NCBI RefSeq assembly: GCF_029784155.1
Contig: NC_073691.1
Location: 54,011,978 to 54,075,977, forward strand
Length of the DNA: 64,000 nt
Origin: Uranotaenia lowii
Taxonomy: Eukaryota > Arthropoda > Insecta > Diptera > Culicidae
Direction: 5' to 3'
Shown: positions 22,170-30,594 of the stretch, piece by piece
Position numbering within the stretch: the stretch's first letter is position 1
Layout of the letters: the number at the start of each line of letters is the position of its first letter
Translations under genes and position numbers: made by a program
The notes under the pieces: generated by a model
What the model was told of the DNA's origin: nothing
Databases searched by the model: none
Seen by the model: only the letters and a program-made list of their open reading frames with translations

Positions 22170-22928
22170 TCATATCCGAAATATTCTTGAAATTAAGGGG
22201 AAAATCGTTGAAAAATTTATACTATTTATGCTATTGTAATCAAGGTTATATGGAACTAATTGGTCAAGGGGAAAACGAGAGCAAAAATCTACATTTCCCA
22301 TTTGTGATGCAGATCTGTATTTTATTTCAAAATCGTAAATTGACATCACATAGCGTTGCAATCTAGTTACACATAGCTGAGTTTTTCCTTCTTTACCAAA
22401 TATCCCAAGTAGCGGTTTGTGATCAGTGTAAACCGTAAACCGCTGCCCAAAAAGGAATTTGTGAAATTTCTTGATGGTACAGACAAGTGCCAAGGCTTCA
22501 AGATGTAAAATTGGATAAGATCTTTGAGCAGAGTTTAAAGAAAAAGACACAAAACTAATCGGTTTCTCTTGGCCATCGATATCATGAACGATCACTCCAC
22601 CAATTCCATAATTACAAGCGTCAGATATAACAATTATTGGTTTTTCAGGGTCATAAAATTCCAAAAGATCTGCTTCCATTAGTGCTTGTTTACTACCTTC
22701 AAAACTTTTTTGACACATCTCGCTCCAAATGAATTTAACATTTTTCTTTAACAAATTATACAAACAACTCAGTTTTGAAGACAAATGTGGGATAAATTTC
22801 CCGTAATAATTTATAAGGCCCAGAAAGGCTTTTAATTCTGAAACATTTTTCGGCGCTTTAGCCTGCTGAATTGTGAGAAGTTTTTCAGGTGATGGGGCTA
22901 AACCTTTATCGGAGATTAAGTGTCCCAA
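22170..22928 (-). CDS. RNase H region of the Ty3/Gypsy pol
   Basis: It begins with the 'GHLIS' connection typical of the end of a Gypsy RT and includes 'FLGLINYYGKFI'. The RNase H domain follows with acidic residues Asp103 ('VISDACN'), Glu144 ('LHLEALAL') and Asp169 ('YTDHKPL'). This activity removes the RNA strand after cDNA synthesis. The upstream boundary is a frame break: the previous frame stops at 22939 although the sequence continues collinearly in this frame. One extra base in the A/T run at 22964-22969 would explain it. The downstream end also leaves the frame at the short run at 22211-22215. Confidence 0.85.
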   Translation of the reverse strand: MGHLISDKGLAPSPEKLLTIQQAKAPKNVSELKAFLGLINYYGKFIPHLSSKLSCLYNLLKKNVKFIWSEMCQKSFEGSKQALMEADLLEFYDPEKPIIVISDACNYGIGGVIVHDIDGQEKPISFVSFSLNSAQRSYPILHLEALALVCTIKKFHKFLFGQRFTVYTDHKPLLGIFGKEGKTQLCVTRLQRYVMSIYDFEIKYRSASQMGNVDFCSRFPLDQLVPYNLDYNSINSINFSTIFPLISRIFRI

Positions 22929-22938
22929 ATAAGTTAAA

Positions 22939-23418
22939 CTATTTACAAAAAATTTGCATTTTGAAAAAATTCACTTTAATGTTTGCTTTGTTTAAGCGCT
23001 CAAGAACAATAAAAACCTTTTCATAACACTCATCTTTTGTTTTACCTGAAATAAGAACGTCATCTAAATAAACACAAACATTTTTCAAACCCTTCAAAAT
23101 TTGTTCCATAATTTTTTGAAATACAGCGCTACTGGAAGAGGCACCTTGAGGAAGACGGTTGTATGTAAACAAGCCAATGATTGTATTGATTACCATGAAT
23201 TTACGTGAGTTTTTAGAAAGTTTCAGCTGAGTATAAGCTCCAGTCAAATCCAGTGAACAGAAAAATTTGCAACCTGATAAAGTTGCGAAAATATCTTGGG
23301 CCAAAGGAAGAGGGTAGGTGTTGGGAACAAGTACTTTATTAATGGAAACCTTACAATCGATAACCAATCTAATTTCATTATCTTTTTTTTTAAAACAATG
23401 ACAACGGGTGAGGCCCAT
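22939..23418 (-). CDS. Reverse transcriptase core of the Ty3/Gypsy pol
   Basis: It contains 'VIDCKVSINK', the first catalytic Asp57 in 'SLDLTGAY', 'LPQGASSSSAVFQ' and the active-site YLDD at residues 117-120 of this frame. The first residues up to 'FKKK' overlap the previous frame and are probably not real. The true junction is the run of nine A (minus strand, 23383-23391), where the reading frame changes by one base. Gypsy pol is normally one frame here, so this is a single-base length change in a homopolymer, either a mutation or a sequence error. Confidence 0.85.
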   Translation of the reverse strand: MGLTRCHCFKKKDNEIRLVIDCKVSINKVLVPNTYPLPLAQDIFATLSGCKFFCSLDLTGAYTQLKLSKNSRKFMVINTIIGLFTYNRLPQGASSSSAVFQKIMEQILKGLKNVCVYLDDVLISGKTKDECYEKVFIVLERLNKANIKVNFFKMQIFCK

Positions 23419-24218
23419 TCGCTTACATTTACTGGGGTTATTATGTTTTGTTGTTCAAGATCATTCAGATGTTTAATTACCTTTTCGCGTAGTTTATATG
23501 GGACCTCATATGCTTTCTTGAATATGGGATGATGTTCTTTAAGTACCAGATCAGCCTCGAAACCTACAATTGGCTTAGATAAGTCTTTTTCAAAAACATT
23601 AGGAAACATTTGTTTGAGTTTACCCATATCCTTATTTTCTCCATGGTCGACATTAATATTGTTTACTTGGTTAGATACCACAAAAGTGCTGCGCCAATTT
23701 GGGTAGAATAAATCCATCAAATTTCTTCCAAATAATGGGGAAAAATTATTTTTGGTTTTTAAAACTATTATCCAAACTTTCACAGCAACTCCATTCAATT
23801 CAACCTTTACGAAAATTTTTCCAAAAATATCTAATGATTTCCCGTTTACCACGACTAATTTGCTCTGGCAGTTATGCATCGGAATGTGGCTGAATAGTGA
23901 ATCGTAAGTGGACACACTGATCACAGAAACTGCGGCACCACAGTCAATCTCCATCCTCACTTTTTTTCCATCCAAATAAGCGTCAATCATACACGGCTCA
24001 CTCTTGCTCCTTTTAGTTGCAATCATCATACAAGCAAATACATCATCATCATTGTCATCACCTTCTTCATCATTACCCGAGTTGTTAAGTCTGAGCCTTT
24101 TGAAATTGTATGTTTCATCATTAGACATTTCACGTTCATCGATAAAATTTAATGATTGACGAGATCCTTGAACGTTGCAATTCCGTTTTATGTGCCCTTT
24201 TTTCCCAATCTGTTGCAT
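23244..24218 (-). CDS. Zinc knuckle end, protease and RT start of the Ty3/Gypsy pol
   Basis: The frame opens inside the nucleocapsid knuckle ('KKGHIKRNC'), passes an acidic linker and reaches the aspartic protease with 'IDCGAAVSVIS'. In most relatives the central residue of this motif is Thr or Ser, so Cys is a departure. Then comes the RT approach ('VPYKLREKV', 'IITPVNVSEWASPVVIVLKKK'). After the A9 run at 23383-23391 this frame is nonsense and RT continues in the neighbouring frame. The protease would cut Gag-Pol during particle maturation. Confidence 0.8.
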   Translation of the reverse strand: MQQIGKKGHIKRNCNVQGSRQSLNFIDEREMSNDETYNFKRLRLNNSGNDEEGDDNDDDVFACMMIATKRSKSEPCMIDAYLDGKKVRMEIDCGAAVSVISVSTYDSLFSHIPMHNCQSKLVVVNGKSLDIFGKIFVKVELNGVAVKVWIIVLKTKNNFSPLFGRNLMDLFYPNWRSTFVVSNQVNNINVDHGENKDMGKLKQMFPNVFEKDLSKPIVGFEADLVLKEHHPIFKKAYEVPYKLREKVIKHLNDLEQQNIITPVNVSEWASPVVIVLKKKIMKLDWLSIVRFPLIKYLFPTPTLFLWPKIFSQLYQVANFSVHWI

Positions 24219-25054
24219 ATTAAATTTTCGTGATTGTATGTTCTTGAAACATTACGAAAATTGCTCCGTGAATTAGAAAATCTGAAATTTCTGGAAAATC
24301 GATTTGAATCATATCTGTTTCGAGGAAAATCACGGTTGTCATTGAACTCAGAATATCTTCTTGGCGCTCTTTCATGACTGTAGCTACGACTTCGACCACT
24401 ACTGCTACTACTTCGGCTCCTGAATCTCACTTGATTTCTATTCCTACTTCTACTTTTCTCATAATCATCCTCAAAATAATTTTCAGATCTTCTGCTACCC
24501 AACCGATGTTTCACCGAAAGAACTCTCCCACTTTCATCTCCAAATACTTGAGATCTCAAATCAGCCAACTCACTTCTCACGACTATTTGTTCCACATTTG
24601 CCAACGTTAAGTCCACTTGTCTGAATAATTTCTTTTGCAATTCTTTATCATACAGCCCAAAAATAATTCGATCTCTAATAAAACCATCTTTACGATCTCC
24701 AAAGTCACAATTCTCCGCAAGAAGCTTCAATGCCAAAATATAATTTTCTGACGATTCATTCGGTCCTTGTCGGCGTTGATCAAATTTCCAACGAACCAGC
24801 ATAACATCATCTTTTTTATCCAACCTTTCTTTCAAACGCTCAATCATGCAATTGTAATCAATAGTTCTTAAATCGCACCCAGGGAAAATCAATTTAAGCT
24901 CTTTAAATATTACCGGTCCACTCAGAGTGATAAATAGACTACGTTTGTTATCGGACTGTACGTTATTCAATTGATATAAAAAATCCATCCTCTCCATATA
25001 CTCTTCAAAACTTGAGCCCTGAACAAAGTAATCCACAGCTCCAATGAGTGCCAT
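24188..25054 (-). CDS. Gag of the Ty3/Gypsy element
   Basis: A 288-residue frame begins at the first ATG after the leader. The capsid-like part has the mag-type pattern 'RWKFDQRRQGPNESSENYI', 'LKLLAENCDFG', 'IRDRIIFGLYD' and 'QKKLFRQVDLTL'. It is followed by an Arg/Ser-rich tail (about residues 200-275) likely to bind RNA. The frame stops at the nucleocapsid knuckle: the position of the second Cys reads Leu, and one base fewer there throws the rest of the knuckle into the pol frame. A heptamer pair (G GGA AAA and A AAA AAG) overlaps the same place, so a programmed -1 shift is conceivable. The lost Cys makes a one-base deletion more likely. Confidence 0.85.
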   Translation of the reverse strand: MALIGAVDYFVQGSSFEEYMERMDFLYQLNNVQSDNKRSLFITLSGPVIFKELKLIFPGCDLRTIDYNCMIERLKERLDKKDDVMLVRWKFDQRRQGPNESSENYILALKLLAENCDFGDRKDGFIRDRIIFGLYDKELQKKLFRQVDLTLANVEQIVVRSELADLRSQVFGDESGRVLSVKHRLGSRRSENYFEDDYEKSRSRNRNQVRFRSRSSSSSGRSRSYSHERAPRRYSEFNDNRDFPRNRYDSNRFSRNFRFSNSRSNFRNVSRTYNHENLICNRLGKKGT

Positions 25055-25921
25055 AACGACAATCTAGATAGCAAAATATAGAGGATATGAACAAAATAAA
25101 ATTTTTGGAACGACTTACTTGACCTTGATGACTTACGAGTTGAAGCGGTAGCCGTACCACTTATGGGTTCGCACGTGTTGCTGCAGATGTACTATTGGTG
25201 AGTTGCGTGTGAGATGGTAAATGCGAGTTTCAATTATCAACCTCTCACCTTGCACAATACCACTTATCAAATTGCTTCTCTTCTTCAAATAATGATTTCA
25301 CCGATTGTGCAGGATTTTCTTTTTGTTTTTCTTAACAGTTTTTTTTTGTAAAACAGATGCCCACCTAAAAGACGGAATTACGACTCACTGTTCACTATGC
25401 TCTATAGTTCCCAAACCACGTGTTCTCTATAGCACTTTATTTTCAGTCCTTTAAATTATTGCATTTACAGTTCTCACAATTTATTTTATTTCCAAACCAA
25501 GCCCACGATTGTCTTTCACGCAGCTATTTCTTTTAGAGTTTCATTTCCCCCGCGCACTGTGAAATTTTCACGTTGCATTTCAATGAATTTCACTTTTCAA
25601 AAATATTTTGCGCAGTAATACTTTTTTTTTTATAAAACGATAACGTTGTAGCTTCTTACAGTTTTTCAAAATTCGGTTATCTTAGATAAATTAGTTCTAA
25701 TATGATATCTGAACTACTGCTTTAAAACAAAATGGCTTCATACAACTTTTTGTGTCACGGAAAACCACGCTTAAGAAAAACGTTGTATCGCGCTTTTCCG
25801 AATTACCGTTCACAATTATAATACGTGCCACTTCTGAAGAAAACTAACATGCACGCCTCAGTTTTCCGCAGAAGTATTAAGTTTTTACTTTTTACAAATC
25901 CAGCAACGCAATATGCTTTTT
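25055..25921 (-). other. 5' leader of the Ty3/Gypsy element
   Basis: About 870 bp lie between PBS and gag, with no long ORF. This would hold packaging signals; I see no recognisable motif. Confidence 0.6.
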
Positions 25922-25931
25922 CTCGTCGCCA
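25922..25931 (-). other. Primer binding site, serine tRNA type
   Basis: On the minus strand, TGGCGACGAG begins one base inside the 5' LTR. TGG pairs with the CCA end of a tRNA, and the next seven bases match the 3' end of eukaryotic tRNA-Ser(GCU) as I know it. The match ends after ten bases. Serine primers are known for mag elements. Confidence 0.65.
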
Positions 25932-25932
25932 C

Positions 25933-26127
25933 TAAAATAGATCTTCCTTCCAGTTAACACACGTTGTTAAAGCGTTGAGTTCTCAGCAACAAAAGAGACT
26001 TGCTCATATCTTTATTTCTTATTTATACACAATACAATTCTCACTTCGTGAATAATCGCGATGTCTGATAATTCGGACTTATCGTTAAGGGTATAAGCAA
26101 ACTAGTTCGAACTTCGCATATATAATA
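25933..26127 (-). repeat. 5' LTR of the Ty3/Gypsy element
   Basis: Same 195-bp sequence as 18922-19116, including TATAAATA and AATAAA on the minus strand. It is bordered outside by GCTCG (26128-26132) and inside by the PBS. Confidence 0.92.
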
Positions 26128-26490
26128 GCTCGGAAAACGCCACCCTGGCCCTGAAACAAAATTAACAAAAATAAACAATGGTTAATAACAAAATACTTTT
26201 TTTCTACCGAAAGAACATTATAAATATTCAAAAAATATCGAATGACTTAGGTACGTGATAAAATTGATTTGGAGACATTTTGGGGGATTTTGTTATTTCT
26301 CTTTGCCTCGGCCTACCGGGATCAAAGTATGCGCGCTGCAACAGATATGTCCAAGCGGATGAATCTGAAACTGAAAACAACTGTTAGTTGAACAAATAAA
26401 CATACACAACAAATTTTACTTACATTTTCGCTTTCTGATGTGTGTTCGCCAAAAATTAACTATTCCACCATCTTCTATTTTTGTGACATT
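26128..26490 (-). other. Candidate spliced host exons interrupted by the LTR element
   Basis: On the minus strand I see an acceptor (TTTAGTTTCAG), a 67-base block 26490-26424 and a consensus donor GTAAGTAAA. Next comes an acceptor TTGTTTTCAG with an open block from 26370, then a further acceptor TTTTGTTTCAG at 26151 followed by 23 bases up to the LTR. Beyond the LTR element the block continues at 18916 and reaches a TAA at 18871-18873, with AATAAA at 18842-18847. The phases can be joined if the middle exon ends at 26255, but that donor is weak; another donor (CCCG|GTAGGC) leads to a different frame. The protein is not recognised, and the plus strand is also open across the middle block. This is a hypothesis, not a gene call. 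Confidence 0.3.
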
Positions 26491-27824
26491 CTGAAACTAA
26501 ATTTTAGAATCTTTAAGTTGACCTGAATAAAATAGACAAATCCGCCATATGTTAGCGATACTAGCGATGAATCCATGTATGGACGACTTACAAAAACTGA
26601 GCTTAGAAAAATATTTCATCGAATTCTGGAATGGCGTTTTTTGAAAATTGAGTTTTTGTTTTCTAAATGGATTTTTCTCAGTGTAGGATTTAAAAAAAAT
26701 CATTTTTTTTCTTTTGAAAATTAAATTATTTTTCCAAAACTCTTTCATTGACCACATTTGTGTAGGAATGGTAATTTTTGAGCTTAAGATGTTTTATTAA
26801 ATTTTTGCCTGAAAAGTTTGACCTTTTTCAAATGTAAGTATAGATAAATTTTGGGAAAACTAAGTATGCCAAGTTACTGTACTAAGTAGGTCTTCATGCC
26901 CACAAAGTTTTATTAAATTCTGAAAGGGTCATGCCAACTTTGTGTCGATTTAGCGTGAAATCCCTCAGTTAACAAATTGGCGTTACAAAAGAATCATGAT
27001 CCAGATTGTGGTAACGAAAGGTTAACATAATAACAAAACATTGCATACTACCCCAGATAGGCAACTAAATTATAAAAACATTTATTCAAAAACTGAAGCA
27101 ATTTTCCAAAAAACTTCATTCCTCCAACAGAATGGAAGTACCCTTTGTTTCGAGGCAATAGATCTTCTTTTCATATGGTGAAGCAGGTCAGGAAAAAAGT
27201 TCTCCGGGTGTAACAGATAAGTATTTGATTTCTTTTTCAGGTGGCAGTTCTTCTTTCGGGTTCCAGTCAATCAGGTTAGTGTGCTATTGCTGGTCTTCTC
27301 TGATCGATGTTCTTATTCAGACTGAGCTCTGCTCTTAACTGTGCTCTATATTTATATTTTCTCGTACTCGTAGCGCTTTCATCTGATTACGCCAGTGTAT
27401 TATTTTTTTATGTTTCATCCTTCCATTTATCTCTTTATTTACCTGCATCTTTTTTTCTTTTATTTTATTTCCATATAAAAGGATCCAATCCAATCCTCCC
27501 TTTCACAAAATGACTTGATCTCACGCTTTTTTTTAATGTCAGATGACTTGTTTGCTTCTTATATAAGTCTGTCTTTCTAGCTTGATTTGCAATTTTCATT
27601 CCACTTTCTATTTACTTTGTTTTTTGGGCTTCGAAAAAAAAACGAACGCGGGCGAATCTTATTCGCATGACGCTCGGAAGGATATGTTATTACAATTGCA
27701 TGTATGTGTACAACATTAAGCGGTAAGAGTGATCCTGCTCAATACATCAACTTCTTCTTTCAAATTATGCTTCTGAACCCATTTTTATGAAAATCTGCTT
27801 AAAATTGTTTGTGCTTTGCCATAT
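26491..27824. other. AT-rich DNA without a supported gene
   Basis: Nothing is recognisable. A short plus-strand block at about 27240-27272 has splice-like edges (tttttcag before it, gttagt after it), but 33 bases are too few to judge. Confidence 0.35.
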
Positions 27825-28640
27825 TTTACGATGAATTTGAATGGGAGCTCCCCTTCCATAAAATTTAAGGGTCTTGAAATAATTATACAAACCATCCTTA
27901 GCCTAAAAAACCATCGATACCAAATTTCACGTCATTCTGACCACCCGTTTATAAGGATTAGTTTTCGAGTTGTACAAAACTGTGTGGTTTTTTTTTTAAT
28001 AATCATAGAATCATTTCTTGTACGCTTATACTCTCTCCTGTACAATTTAGTTGAATTTATTTAATCAGCTCTTGAATTTATCAAAATAAATGTATGACAT
28101 CTTCCTTCTCATTCCTATCCCGTGAGAGGAACCAAATCATCTTTTGAATATTTTTCGTATTGAAATAATTTTCCCAATTTGTTATCATCTGTTAGATTAG
28201 CACTCAAATTCTTTTAAAAAAAATGTATGGGAGCCCCCTTTTCCCCTTCTTATCGGATCAGTGAAAAGAGGAAGAAGCTTTAAACAATCATAGAGTTCTA
28301 ATCAAATATCCGCAAGCTATTTTATTTGAATAATAAGTTCTCGAGTGATCCAAAAATATTGTATGAAAACCGTCCTCCGCCTTCCCCTCTTTCCGTTGAA
28401 TTATGGGAGGGGTCACGAAACACAAAAATAAAAATTTCCCGGTCTCGGATATTATTATTATTTTTTTTATTTACATAGTATTCCGTCTCACGACATAACT
28501 TGACGAACATAATTCCTAAAATTCACTCGGTTCGGTAAGGGAGACCCCTCTCCCCTTCTTATCCCCCAGTGCGTGGATTGACAGATGGGTCTCAAACATC
28601 GTAGAAACTTGATTCGTAGCTGCGAAAATTGTATAGAAAT
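27825..28640. repeat. Degenerate repeat with 'tatgggagcccc' motif
   Basis: Related phrases recur at about 27840 (gggagctcccctt), 28228 (gggagcccccttttcccc), 28365 (aaccgtcctccgccttcccc) and 28528 (gggagacccctctcccc). Each is followed by a stretch on the theme of a triplet ending 'tcataga' or 'catcgtaga'. The spacing suggests diverged tandem units of roughly 150-190 bp. I cannot define exact unit ends. Confidence 0.45.
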
Positions 28641-29315
28641 CGCATTTTTAGTTTCATGCCTGAAATATTTTACATAGCGTGACTTTTGACCTCATCGACA
28701 AAACTTTTCAAAAACTTCAGATGTGTTAATTTATATTTCAACAATCACTCTGCAAAATTTCAATGAAAAATGTCACGTAGTTTCTGAGATATTGCAGTTT
28801 GAATGCTGACTGTCCAAAAAGTCCGATTTTTGTAGAATGACTCTATCTCTGGTCACACAATCTTTGTGTTTACGAAATAATTGCAAGTCATAAAGTGTGT
28901 TAATTTAAAGTTTTTTTTATATTTTTATCGAAATACAGTTTTTCTGAAGATGACTGAAATCATCCAGTAGGCCGAAACGTTAAAGAATTGTTATTATTTG
29001 ATTCGACAATCACCGAAAAATATCAACTTAAAAAGATCACACAATCTTTAGAAAGCTCAAAATTCGTGACATGATTCTGTGATAGTTGATCTATCTTACG
29101 CAAAAAATTTGCCCAAGAAATATCATCTGAGTAAAAAGTTATGGAAGTTCAAAGTTAAAATGACAGAGCGCGAGCTTCCAATTTCTATACAAATATGAAC
29201 AGTACTGTATATATTGATACTCGCTGCAAATAAATGTGCATGATTCCTATATATTAAAAATATGTTTATACGAACGCTCTTCTTTAAAAATCAATACGAT
29301 AAATTAGAGCCTTGT
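28641..29315. other. AT-rich non-coding DNA
   Basis: No gene. Around 28945-28985 there is a phrase CTGAAGATGACTGAAATC followed by CCGAAACGTT, a motif pattern often met in repeat families with hammerhead-like or Penelope-type ends. See the rejected list for why I do not call a ribozyme. Confidence 0.4.
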
Positions 29316-29318
29316 TAA

Positions 29319-29616
29319 GAGCAAGTTCACTCGTTTTGGGGGAAAGTGGAAGAAATTTTGACACTTGTAGCACATTTTGAAAATTTTACCATGCAAAAAT
29401 GTTTACAAGATCTTTGGGCGTTGTATTTTTTTACAGCACTGTTTCTATTCCAGCCGTATGTGATAGAAATATTGCTATTTTTGCATCATAGCTTGCGAGA
29501 ATACAATACGTGTTGTAAAAACTGATCTTGAAATGTTTTCCCATGGCAAAGTTTTCCAAATGTGCTAAAAGTGTCAACATTTTTACCACTTCCTCCCAAC
29601 ACTAGTGAACTTGCTC
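29319..29616. mobile_element. PIF/Harbinger-like MITE, copy B
   Basis: Same termini as the copy at 289-567 (GAGCAAGTTCACT and its reverse complement), flanked by TAA at 29316-29318 and 29617-29619. The interiors align well ('ttttaccatgc', 'caagatctttgggcg', 'gtatgtgatagaaatattgct'). This copy has an extra block of about 35 bases near 29480-29515. The 298-bp length and the absence of an ORF mark it as a MITE. Confidence 0.78.
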
Positions 29617-29792
29617 TAAGAATTTATTTTTTTCCAAATTTACTGTTATTTGGTATTCACTTGATAACAAACTTTTGTAAACGTCTGCAATGTCGTAACT
29701 GCTGTGGTCAACTGCAGTCAGACTGATTATAAGGGTAGCTCATCAATCAAATAATTAACGATCAAGTGCTTTCACTTACCGAGGAAGAATGA

Positions 29793-29800
29793 CCTTAACG
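29793..29800 (+). repeat. 8-bp target duplication of the hAT-like element
   Basis: CCTTAACG here and at 30587-30594 directly abuts the two ends of the element. Confidence 0.85.
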
Positions 29801-30586
29801 TAGGCTTGCCAGATCTTTTCAGAAAAAAGCGGGACATTTCACGAAAAAAAGCGCGACAAAGCCGAAAAAAACGGGACATTAAAGAAATTAAAAAAAAGGC
29901 TTAATTATATCGCCAAACATGTACGTATACCGTCAGCCAAAGTTGTTCATAGAAAGTATACTAAGGTTTTTCTTTAACGCGGATTGATTTTGCTCAGTTT
30001 TTCTTACATGACTTCTATTTTCATGGTGTTTTTTGCCATATGCACCGTTTTTTAACGATTCTCGCGGATCAACACGTTATTTGAGAGAAAAATTTTCAAG
30101 TCGTACATGTAAACAACGGATTGTGCAATTTGTGTAAAAAAAATTTCCGTTAGTTATTTGTTTTAAAATTTGAAAAATCAAGAAAATTTCCATCTTTATA
30201 TTCTTTGGATAATTGAGTCAAAAAAGAAGGTGTACATATATATTTACAACATAAGGCAATTTAATTAAGATTCCAACGACAAAAATTAATCTCTATAATT
30301 CTAGAATCTTTAATTATTTGGAGGCAACTCAAACAATATTTTCTTCAAACATTGGTTGAACGTGCTCTAAGAACGCTTAACTGAGAAAAAGACGTATTTG
30401 AAAAATTTTATGTGTTGATCCAATGCAAATTGAGAATAAAATTGATTTTTTCCAGTGTATGTCAGTGAATTTTGTAAAAGTTTTCCTAGAAAAAAAGCGG
30501 GACATTTTGAAGGAAAAGCGGAACAGTGGGACATTCAACAAAAAAGCGGGACATGTCCCGCTTTTGCGGGACGGATGGCAACCCTA
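29801..30586. mobile_element. hAT-like non-autonomous transposon
   Basis: The 786-bp element begins TAGGCTTGCCA and ends TGGCAACCCTA, an 11-bp inverted repeat with one mismatch. An exact 8-bp duplication (CCTTAACG) flanks it. Eight-base duplications and TAGGG-type termini are characteristic of hAT. Near both ends the short word AAAGCGGGACAT recurs several times (left near 29827 and, in variant form, 29850-29880; right near 30490-30550) and is inverted once at 30553-30566. This resembles the subterminal transposase-binding repeats of hAT elements. No transposase is encoded. Confidence 0.82.
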
Positions 30587-30594
30587 CCTTAACG

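Larger units (their letters stand above)
18922..26127 (-). mobile_element. Ty3/Gypsy LTR retrotransposon, mag-like, with nested insertion
   Basis: This is a 7.2-kb element on the minus strand, bounded by two 195-bp LTRs that I find identical by eye and by a GCTCG duplication. In transcription order (right to left) it has the 5' LTR, PBS, a leader of about 880 bp, gag, protease, reverse transcriptase, RNase H, integrase, a 3' region, PPT and the 3' LTR. The order RT-RNase H-integrase is that of Ty3/Gypsy. The Gag sequence and the PBS match to a serine tRNA suggest the mag lineage. A 1.5-kb block (19196-20718) flanked by a 22-bp direct repeat appears to be a later insertion, so the element proper would be about 5.7 kb. 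The coding region carries several frame breaks, so this copy should not be autonomous as written. Confidence 0.92.

Noticed and set aside
28945..28985. Possible hammerhead ribozyme (CTGAAGA ... GAAACG)
   Set aside because: The first core strand is perfect, but the bases between the core strands do not form a closing stem II next to the core; only a displaced ACTG/CAGT pairing is possible.
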